Shown in pieces: positions 1-5,123 of a DNA stretch of 10,000 nucleotides. The notes below the pieces were generated by a model. It ran no database searches and had not been told where the DNA came from. It saw only the letters and a program-made list of their open reading frames with translations. Both the position numbers and the translations under genes were made by a program. The first letter of the stretch is position 1. Every line of letters begins with the position of its first letter. The DNA is from Magnetospirillum sp. (lineage in GTDB: Bacteria > Pseudomonadota > Alphaproteobacteria > Rhodospirillales > Magnetospirillaceae): the NCBI GenBank assembly GCA_020217035.1, contig JAIWOG010000161.1, forward strand, positions 1 to 10,000, written 5' to 3'.

Positions 1-462
1 TTCCGAGTCCTCGGGAACTTCGTCCTGGATGGATTGGGACCGGCGCGGACCATGGAGGACATTCAGCGCGAGGAACGCGAGGCCCGGGCACGGGAACTGC
101 AATCCAGGCGCGAAACCGAGGAAAAGGCCGTGGTCGCGGAACCGGCTCCGCCGGCGCCGGTGGCTGCTGCCGCGCCCGTGGCGACGCAGCAGCCCCAGGA
201 CGCGGTCAAGCTGGCCAGGGTCGAGCCCGCCAAGCCGCTGCCCGCCGAGGTCAAGCCGGCGGCTGTTCCCGTTGTTCCCGTCGACATCATCCCGCCGCCA
301 CCCAAGGCGCGCCCGCAACTGGACGCCAAGGCTCTGCCCGCCGGCCCGGCTGTTCCGGCCGAGCCGCTGAAAAGCCATATCGCCGCCACCGCCTCGGTCG
401 ACCAGGCGCTGCGGCTGGGCGGGCCGATGCAAATCTACAAGCGTCGTCTCGCCGTCGATTGA
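1..462 (+). CDS. C-terminal part of a Pro/Ala-rich protein of unknown function (5' end outside window)
   Basis: The frame is open from the first base of the window and ends at a TGA at 460-462, so only the last 153 residues are visible. An in-frame TTG (34) and ATG (52) exist, but neither has a convincing ribosome binding site and the frame is open upstream, so this is probably the tail of a longer gene. The visible part begins with a short stretch (FRVLGNFVLDGLG). It continues with a charged, probably helical segment rich in Glu and Arg (about residues 19-41), then a long low-complexity linker rich in Pro, Ala, Val and Lys (about 43-120), and ends in a more ordinary basic tail (QIYKRRLAVD). 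I recognise no domain. The composition resembles the disordered tail or periplasm-spanning linker of an envelope protein, but that is inference. It converges on the FecR-domain gene, with only six bases between the two stop codons. Confidence 0.65.
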   Translation, partial: FRVLGNFVLDGLGPARTMEDIQREEREARARELQSRRETEEKAVVAEPAPPAPVAAAAPVATQQPQDAVKLARVEPAKPLPAEVKPAAVPVVPVDIIPPPPKARPQLDAKALPAGPAVPAEPLKSHIAATASVDQALRLGGPMQIYKRRLAVD

Positions 463-468
463 TCCTGA

Positions 469-1074
469 TTACTGGAAGCTGACGCTGTTCAAGGCGCGTT
501 CGACACGCGGCGCCTGCCACTTGCCCACCGGGCTGGGGGCGGCGCCGGGGGTTGGCACGTCGGTGCCATCCAGTGGATCGTTCAAATCGGCGCTGCCGCC
601 CGGCGTGGTGACGGTGACGGCGCCTTCCAGCAGCAGGACGTCCAGGGGATTCTCCAGGCTGCCGCCCCAGAACTTGGTGCCGCGAACACCGATGCTGGCC
701 ACCGGCGTGGCCACCGACAGCGGCCGTCCCGGCAACTTGGCCACCGCCCCGGTGGTGACCAGGAACGCGCCGTGCTCCACCCGCAGCCTGGCTTCGCCCT
801 GTCGGGCTTCGGGGGCGTAGTGGAAGGACTCGACCTTCAGGGCGGCGTTTTCACCCAGTACCACCACCGTGCCGTCGTCGAACCGCACTTCCGCCCGGCT
901 GCCCTGTCCGGTGGCGATGGTGGCGCCGCTGGAGACCCGGCTTCCTTGCGCCAGTTCGCCCCTGCCGTCGCGGGCCAGCCCCAGCAGGCGGGTCACGGTG
1001 GCGGCCTCTGCCGCCCATGCGCCTCCCTGGGGAAGCAGGACGGCCAAAATGACGACAACGCTAATCAGACGCAT
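469..1074 (-). CDS. Exported FecR-domain protein
   Basis: This 201-residue protein starts with a clear signal peptide: MRLIS, a hydrophobic core to about residue 16, then a likely signal peptidase I site near AWAA (residues 19-22). It should therefore be periplasmic or surface-located. Residues of about 28-158 match the FecR fold: an early segment containing SRVSSGATIATG, then RFDDGTVVVLGENAAL, a central RVEHGAFLV, then TPVASIGVRGTKFW and a final LLEGAVTV. The last 40 residues are Gly/Pro-rich and look disordered. Unlike iron-dicitrate FecR it has no cytoplasmic anti-sigma region or internal membrane segment, and no ECF sigma factor gene is adjacent, so an anti-sigma role is unlikely. The start at 1074 is chosen because an in-frame ATG there precedes the signal peptide and has GGAGG seven bases upstream; the frame extends further upstream but that part overlaps the divergent gene. 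Exact role unknown. Confidence 0.85.
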   Translation of the reverse strand: MRLISVVVILAVLLPQGGAWAAEAATVTRLLGLARDGRGELAQGSRVSSGATIATGQGSRAEVRFDDGTVVVLGENAALKVESFHYAPEARQGEARLRVEHGAFLVTTGAVAKLPGRPLSVATPVASIGVRGTKFWGGSLENPLDVLLLEGAVTVTTPGGSADLNDPLDGTDVPTPGAAPSPVGKWQAPRVERALNSVSFQ

Positions 1075-1081
1075 GGTAAAA

Positions 1082-1086
1082 CCTCC
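1082..1086 (-). promoter_or_regulatory. Ribosome binding site of the FecR-domain gene
   Basis: GGAGG on the minus strand lies seven bases before the ATG at 1074. It fixes the start of the FecR-domain gene, excluding the 71-residue longer reading that would run into the divergent DUF423 gene. Confidence 0.7.
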
Positions 1087-1126
1087 GAGAAGAGGATAAC
1101 TTCCTCGCGTTTTAGGGGGTGTTGTC

Positions 1127-1132
1127 AAGGAG
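1127..1132 (+). promoter_or_regulatory. Ribosome binding site of the DUF423 gene
   Basis: AAGGAG lies seven bases before the ATG at 1140. It decides for this start over the in-frame TTG at 1119. Confidence 0.7.
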
Positions 1133-1139
1133 AAGCCTG

Positions 1140-1508
1140 ATGCGTCCGTGGATTTTCCTGGCCGGCTTGGGCGGGGTGCTGGCTGTTGGCATGGGGGCCT
1201 ATGCCGCCCACGGGCTTGCCGCCGACGCCGCTGCCCAAGCCTTGGTCGAACGGGGCTCGCAATACCAGTTGCTGCACTGCTTGGCATTGTTGGCGGCGGA
1301 TCGGGTGGCCGGTGACGGGCGGCGGGGTGGAGCGATCCCCCATCTGGCCGCCTTGCTGTTCCTGTTGGGGATGGTCCTGTTTTGCGGATCCTTGTATTGG
1401 AAAGCGCTGTCCGGGATCCCGCTGCCCGTTCCCATGGTCACGCCCGCCGGTGGCATGACCTTGATGGCGGCTTGGCTGGTCTTGGCGGTGGCCGGGTTGC
1501 GCCGTTAG
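1140..1508 (+). CDS. DUF423 family small membrane protein
   Basis: This is a 122-residue, very hydrophobic protein with about four predicted membrane segments (roughly residues 4-22, 43-56, 67-86 and 98-119), so it sits in the inner membrane. It carries the family's typical marks: GAYAAHGL near residue 19 (family pattern GAfGAHgL), a QYQLLH motif at 41-46, the FCGSLY motif at 81-86 before the third loop, and TPAGGMTLMAAW at 101-112. The length is normal for DUF423 (YgdD-like) proteins, whose biochemical function is not known. The ATG at 1140 is preferred for its ribosome binding site. It diverges from the FecR-domain gene with 65 bases between the two starts, and lies 119 bases upstream of divK. 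No terminator was seen between it and divK, so some read-through into divK is possible. Confidence 0.9.
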   Translation: MRPWIFLAGLGGVLAVGMGAYAAHGLAADAAAQALVERGSQYQLLHCLALLAADRVAGDGRRGGAIPHLAALLFLLGMVLFCGSLYWKALSGIPLPVPMVTPAGGMTLMAAWLVLAVAGLRR

Positions 1509-1527
1509 CAATCTGGCCTTCGCGGGT

Positions 1528-1557
1528 TTGACACCCTTTGATAAACTGAGCGATACT
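1528..1557 (+). promoter_or_regulatory. Probable sigma-70 type promoter of divK
   Basis: A perfect -35 box TTGACA (1528-1533) is followed after 18 bases by GATACT (1552-1557), which matches the -10 consensus at four of six positions. Transcription would start near 1564, about 64 bases before the divK ATG. No full CtrA box (TTAA-N7-TTAA) was seen in this intergenic region. Confidence 0.5.
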
Positions 1558-1627
1558 CTGACGCCTTTTAGGGGGATTCCTCCGGTTCGCCGGTGGTTTC
1601 CAGTGGGGCCTGCAACTTGAGGCTTGA

Positions 1628-1993
1628 ATGACCAAGACCGTCCTGATCGTCGAAGACAACGATCTCAACATGAAACTGTTCAACGACTTGCTGCAGGCCA
1701 ATGGCTACGCCACCTTGCAGACCAAGGACGGGCGCGAGGCCATGGACATCGCCCGTGCGCACCGGCCCGACCTGATCTTGATGGACATTCAGTTGCCCGA
1801 GGTGTCGGGGCTGGAAATCACCCGCATGCTGAAGCATGACGACGAGTTGAAGGCGATCCCGGTCATCGCGGTGACCGCCTTCGCCATGAAGGGTGACGAG
1901 GAAAAAATCCGCGAGGGCGGCTGCGAAGGCTATATCGCCAAGCCCATCTCGGTGACCAGCTTCCTGGAAACCATCGCCAAGTTCCTGAGCTGA
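1628..1993 (+). CDS. divK: DivK, single-domain response regulator of cell-cycle control
   Basis: This 121-residue protein is a bare receiver domain. The acidic pocket is E9-D10, the phospho-acceptor is D53 (LILMDIQLP), the switch Thr is T83 and the conserved Lys is K105 (KPIS). It follows Caulobacter DivK nearly residue by residue as I recall that sequence, including [27 protein letters not shown] and [18 protein letters not shown], far more closely than a generic CheY-like protein would. In Caulobacter, DivK is phosphorylated and dephosphorylated by DivJ and PleC. Its phosphorylated form acts through DivL and CckA to lower CtrA activity; the same role is inferred here. The ATG at 1628 has GAGG five bases upstream. 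It has its own promoter and a strong terminator, so it appears monocistronic. The usual partner gene pleD is not directly downstream. Confidence 0.95.
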   Translation: MTKTVLIVEDNDLNMKLFNDLLQANGYATLQTKDGREAMDIARAHRPDLILMDIQLPEVSGLEITRMLKHDDELKAIPVIAVTAFAMKGDEEKIREGGCEGYIAKPISVTSFLETIAKFLS

Positions 1994-2011
1994 CCGCCGC
2001 GCCAGCGCTTC

Positions 2012-2050
2012 AAGCCGGCCGGGCCTTGTCCCGGCCGGCTTCTTTTGTTG
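2012..2050 (+). terminator. Rho-independent terminator of divK
   Basis: A perfect 12-base-pair inverted repeat (2012-2023 with 2030-2041, arms AAGCCGGCCGGG and CCCGGCCGGCTT) encloses a six-base loop and is followed by a T-rich run (CTTTTGTTG). It starts 18 bases after the divK stop codon. Confidence 0.9.
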
Positions 2051-2065
2051 TCATCATGGCAAAGC

Positions 2066-2098
2066 AAAACGCCCGCCTGCGGTGCAGGCGGGCGTTTT
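2066..2098 (-). terminator. Rho-independent terminator of rpmG, possibly bidirectional
   Basis: A perfect 15-base-pair inverted repeat (2066-2080 with 2084-2098) encloses a three-base loop. Each strand ends the stem in TTTT; on the minus strand this continues as TTTTGCTTTG. It lies 29 bases past the rpmG stop. Because the stem begins with four A and ends with four T it can also act on the plus strand, as a backup for divK transcripts. Confidence 0.9.
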
Positions 2099-2127
2099 CG
2101 CGAAGGCTGCGAAGATCGCCGCGAAGC

Positions 2128-2295
2128 TTACTTGATCTTGGCTTCGTTGAACTCGACGTGCTTGCGCACGACGGGATCGTACTTGCGGAACTTCAGCTTT
2201 TCGGTGGTCTTACGCGGGTTCTTCTTCGCCACGTAGAAAAAGCCGGTACCGGCGGAGCTAACCAGCTTGATGAGGATGGTGGCAGGCTTGGCCAT
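2128..2295 (-). CDS. rpmG: Ribosomal protein bL33
   Basis: This 55-residue basic protein belongs to the large ribosomal subunit. The sequence [20 protein letters not shown] at the start, then [27 protein letters not shown] and FNEAKIK, is the typical bL33 pattern in its alphaproteobacterial length. It lacks the Cys pairs of the zinc-binding form, so it is the C-minus type. The ATG at 2295 starts with the normal MAK end; the ribosome binding site is weak (GGGA about nine bases upstream). It is separated from the diguanylate cyclase gene by 98 bases that hold a good promoter, and it ends in its own terminator, so it is probably transcribed alone, with possible read-through from upstream. An rpmG gene close to rnr or to divK-pleD is, from memory, a common alphaproteobacterial arrangement. 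Confidence 0.95.
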   Translation of the reverse strand: MAKPATILIKLVSSAGTGFFYVAKKNPRKTTEKLKFRKYDPVVRKHVEFNEAKIK

Positions 2296-2344
2296 GGCGA
2301 AAATCCCGAAATCGTTAGTGCTTATGCGAAACTGTAGGCGGCGG

Positions 2345-2372
2345 AAGATACTGATCTGAGCGGGGGTGTCAA
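2345..2372 (-). promoter_or_regulatory. Probable sigma-70 type promoter of rpmG
   Basis: On the minus strand a perfect TTGACA (2367-2372) is followed after 16 bases by TATCTT (2345-2350), four of six matches to the -10 consensus. Transcription would begin near 2338, about 43 bases before the rpmG start. Confidence 0.55.
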
Positions 2373-2393
2373 GACCTTCTTGTAAAAAAGCGG

Positions 2394-3437
2394 TTAAAAC
2401 AGCTCGATCGCCCCTTCTTCCTGGGCTGGGCTGATATGTCCGTCCTTCAGCAACTGGTCGTAATGGCAGACCCGGTTGCGGCCGTGGCGCTTGGCCCAGT
2501 AAAGCGCGTCGTCGGCCTGACCGATCACCGCCGACGAAATGTCGCCGGGCTTGATGGCGACGAAGCCGATGCTGACCGTCACCTTGCCCACCTGGGGGAA
2601 GGTGAATTCCTCGACCACGGCGCGGAAGCGTTCGAACACCTGATGGGCGTGGGCGCTGGTGGTGGGGGCCAGCACGACGACGAATTCCTCGCCGCCGAAG
2701 CGGAACAACAGGTCGTCGGAACGGAACACCTTGCGCATCATCGCCGAGAACAGCAACAGCACCTCGTCGCCGAAGACGTGGCCATAGGTGTCGTTGACCC
2801 GTTTGAAGTGGTCGATGTCCAGCATGCCCAGCCAATGCTGCTCGCCTTCCTCGTGGTGGCGGCGTTCCTGGGGCACCATCTGGGCCAGGGTGTGGCTGTT
2901 GGCGATGATGCGGCCTATCTTCTCGTCGAAGGTCTTGCGGTTCTTCAGCCCGGTCAGGGTGTCACGCTCGGCTTCGCGCAGGATGGCCAGGAAGTTGCGA
3001 TAGATGGCGGCGAAGCCACGGATCATGTCCAGATAGGGCGCCGGGTCGGCGCGGGTCTCGATGGTCAGGAAAGCCGAGACGTCCTCGCCCATGGCCGCGA
3101 TGGGCAGGCAGACGCGCACCAGGCCGGTGGAATCGACGCTGCGGGCTTCCTCGCCCATGGCCCAGGCCCGAGCCAGCAAGGGGTCGTCTTCCAGCGGCAG
3201 GCAGCCGCCCTCGGCGGTGACGCCGCCCGTGTCGGCACTGGCCACGCATTCGGCCTGCAAGCCGTCGCTACGCATCAGCGGACGCAGGATGGACACCCGG
3301 GTCAACGTGGTCAGTTCCAGCAAGGTGGTGACCAGGCAATGTTCCAAATTCTCGCGCGAACGCTGCTCGGTGATGCGCACCACCGATTCCATCAGGCTTT
3401 GCAGGTCAAGGCGCGGCGCGGCGGCGGACTGGATCAT
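2394..3437 (-). CDS. GGDEF-domain diguanylate cyclase with GAF-like N-terminal region
   Basis: This 347-residue protein should make c-di-GMP from two GTP. The C-terminal GGDEF domain (about 155-325) has DTLTGLKNR at 159-167, the metal-binding [11 protein letters not shown] at 206-216, and the active-site signature GGEEF at 248-252. Five residues before this lies an RSDD motif (239-242), matching the RxxD inhibitory site, so feedback inhibition by c-di-GMP is expected. Residues 10-150 contain no receiver domain; the pattern of hydrophobic strands and helices suggests a degenerate GAF-like sensor, which I could not confirm. No membrane segment is visible. Between NR of the first motif and the metal Asp there are about a dozen more residues than in PleD, including a His/Glu-rich stretch (190-201). 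The ATG at 3437 is 11 bases after the protease stop; the frame runs on upstream but that part overlaps the protease gene. No strong ribosome binding site is visible, so translation may be coupled. It is not PleD, which has two receiver domains. Confidence 0.88.
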   Translation of the reverse strand: MIQSAAAPRLDLQSLMESVVRITEQRSRENLEHCLVTTLLELTTLTRVSILRPLMRSDGLQAECVASADTGGVTAEGGCLPLEDDPLLARAWAMGEEARSVDSTGLVRVCLPIAAMGEDVSAFLTIETRADPAPYLDMIRGFAAIYRNFLAILREAERDTLTGLKNRKTFDEKIGRIIANSHTLAQMVPQERRHHEEGEQHWLGMLDIDHFKRVNDTYGHVFGDEVLLLFSAMMRKVFRSDDLLFRFGGEEFVVVLAPTTSAHAHQVFERFRAVVEEFTFPQVGKVTVSIGFVAIKPGDISSAVIGQADDALYWAKRHGRNRVCHYDQLLKDGHISPAQEEGAIELF

Positions 3438-3448
3438 GGATGGACGGC

Positions 3449-5056
3449 TCAATTCCCACGGGCTCCGGTTTGAGCGGGCGGAACGGCGGCGGCGGACAGG
3501 CCGGTGGGGGCGGAAAGCGCCAGGGCCGAGCCGTAAAGCACCGAATCGGTCAGCAAGGTCCGGGCCACCGCCAGGTCGCGTTCGCCGTCCGCATGGGGCT
3601 CGGCGGCGCACAACCCGCGTAAGCGAGACCGCAATGTCGCGTCGCCAAGATCGGTGGACCGCCATTGGTGCAACTGGGCGCTGACCTGGGCGGCGGCGGC
3701 GGCGTTGGCCACCGAGCGGGCCAGGCTTGGTGCGTCGGCGCCCTTGGGGGCCTGGGCCGTGCAGATGTTGGGCAGCACCCCCAAGCCGTGCAGGGCATAG
3801 CCCGACGGCGTGTGGAAGCGCGACCAGGTCAGGTGCAGTTCGCCCTGGTTGGGCAACTCGATCAGGCTTTGCACCGTGCCCTTGCCATAGGACGTGGTGC
3901 CGACCACCACCGCATGGCCGCTGTCCTGCAGGGCGGCGGCGACGATCTCGGCGGCCGACGCCGCCTTGCCGTCCATCACCACCACCACCGGCAAGTCCTC
4001 GCCGATATCGCCGGGACGGGCTTCGTAGGACTGGTTGGACAAGGGGTGGCGCCCTCGGGTGGCGACGATGGGGCCGTCGGGGATGAACAGATCGGCCACG
4101 TCCACCGCCTGATCCAGGAAACCGCCGGGATTGCCGCGCATGTCCAGTACCACGCCGGCCATGGCGTCGCCGTGTTCCTGGCGCATGGCCAACAGCGAGC
4201 GGCGCAGCGTGTCCGCAGTGGACTTGTTGAAGCCCGACACCCGGAACAATCCGACGCCGTCATGATAGGCCGAGGTCACCGTCTCGGGGACGATCAGGTC
4301 GCGGCGGAGCGCCAAGTCCATGGGCTTGTAGCCGCGACGGATGCCGACGTTGAGCCGGCTGTCCACCGGGCCGCGCAACCGCCGCGACAATTCCTCGCGC
4401 GACAGGCCCGACACCGGCTGGCCGTCAATATGGGTCAACAGGTCGCCCACCTGGATGCCGGCGCGGGCGGACGGGGAATCCTCCATCACTTCGGTGATGC
4501 GGATGTCGCCTTCCGCCAGTTCGAAACGGATGCCAATGCCGCCGAAACCATTGCGGTTGGCCCGCAATTCCCGGGACTCGCGCGCCCCCGAATAGCGCGA
4601 GAACAGGTCCTGATGGGCCAAGGTGGCGTCGAACACCGCCTCGTAGATGCGTTCGGGGTCGGCGTCGCGCAGCGCGTCGGACAATCCCCGGGCGTCCAGG
4701 GCGACGGTCACCGTCAGGCGAGCCCAACCGCGCACGTCGTTGTCGTCGGGGGTGGGGTACTCGGCGATCAGGTTGGACGACGAGTTCAGCAGCAACTTGT
4801 CGTCCAGGCGGGTCAGCGCGATGTTGGGATCGATGTTGCCCAAGCCGCGCAAGCCTTCCATGGCCAGGGCCGAGGCGTTGGTGGCGTCCAGCGTGCGGTC
4901 CAGGATGGCGCGGAAGCCGAAATCGAAGGTGCGTTCGGCCTCGACCGTGTCGTAGGGGGCGTCCAACCCGGCGATCCCCGGAATCACGGGCGCACTGGCT
5001 CCCACCATCAACAGCGACGCGGTGACGGTCCAGCCGGCGAATCGGTTTCCGCGCAC
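3449..5056 (-). CDS. Exported PDZ-domain S41 (C-terminal processing) protease
   Basis: This is a 535-residue serine protease of the CtpA/Prc family, acting in the periplasm on envelope proteins or their C-terminal ends. From the GTG at 5056 the protein begins with Arg-containing MRGNRFAGW, then a hydrophobic stretch to about residue 30, consistent with a signal peptide or anchor. An N-terminal helical region ends in FSRYSG (152-157). A PDZ domain follows at about 170-242 (GIGIRFEL, SPSARAGIQVGDLL, IDGQPV). The S41 core spans about 267-430, with LDMRGNPGG (304-312), the catalytic Ser in KAASAAEIVAAALQDS (S367) and the general-base Lys in SYGKGTVQ (K392), 25 residues apart as in Prc. The last 100 residues are Ala-rich and match nothing I know. 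The start is chosen for a perfect AGGAGG nine bases upstream; an in-frame TTG at 5101 lies before it and is rejected. It lies 67 bases after rnr and 11 before the cyclase gene. Confidence 0.92.
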   Translation of the reverse strand: MRGNRFAGWTVTASLLMVGASAPVIPGIAGLDAPYDTVEAERTFDFGFRAILDRTLDATNASALAMEGLRGLGNIDPNIALTRLDDKLLLNSSSNLIAEYPTPDDNDVRGWARLTVTVALDARGLSDALRDADPERIYEAVFDATLAHQDLFSRYSGARESRELRANRNGFGGIGIRFELAEGDIRITEVMEDSPSARAGIQVGDLLTHIDGQPVSGLSREELSRRLRGPVDSRLNVGIRRGYKPMDLALRRDLIVPETVTSAYHDGVGLFRVSGFNKSTADTLRRSLLAMRQEHGDAMAGVVLDMRGNPGGFLDQAVDVADLFIPDGPIVATRGRHPLSNQSYEARPGDIGEDLPVVVVMDGKAASAAEIVAAALQDSGHAVVVGTTSYGKGTVQSLIELPNQGELHLTWSRFHTPSGYALHGLGVLPNICTAQAPKGADAPSLARSVANAAAAAQVSAQLHQWRSTDLGDATLRSRLRGLCAAEPHADGERDLAVARTLLTDSVLYGSALALSAPTGLSAAAVPPAQTGARGN

Positions 5057-5065
5057 CAGGGAGGG

Positions 5066-5071
5066 CCTCCT
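5066..5071 (-). promoter_or_regulatory. Ribosome binding site of the S41 protease gene
   Basis: A perfect AGGAGG on the minus strand, within AAAGGAGG, sits nine bases before the GTG at 5056. It decides in favour of this GTG over the upstream in-frame TTG, and places the signal peptide at the very N-terminus. Confidence 0.75.
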
Positions 5072-5123
5072 TTGAAACGAGTCCCCTAATATGCGATCCA
5101 ATCGCGCCGTGGTACAGGGTTTT

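Noticed and set aside
29..370. Small plus-strand frame overlapping the Pro/Ala-rich protein
   Set aside because: It is an Arg/Pro/Ser-rich shadow in another frame of the better-supported open frame ending at 462.
1123..1128. Perfect TTGACA on the minus strand upstream of the FecR-domain gene as a -35 box
   Set aside because: No acceptable -10 box lies 16-18 bases downstream; the nearest AT-rich hexamer (TTATCC) is 23 bases away. The site also overlaps the DUF423 ribosome binding site.
1075..1287. 71-residue N-terminal extension of the FecR-domain gene
   Set aside because: It overlaps the divergent DUF423 gene, is low-complexity, and would bury the signal peptide and its ribosome binding site.
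2380..2396. Run of T on the minus strand just after the cyclase stop as a terminator
   Set aside because: The T-run is present but no stable stem precedes it; only about three base pairs can form.
3438..3665. 76-residue N-terminal extension of the diguanylate cyclase
   Set aside because: It lies inside the 3' end of the protease gene in another frame, and its Arg/Pro-rich composition is that of a shadow frame.
5086..5110. Short inverted repeat GCGAT-TGG-ATCGC between rnr and the protease gene as a terminator
   Set aside because: The stem is only five base pairs and no T-run follows on the minus strand.
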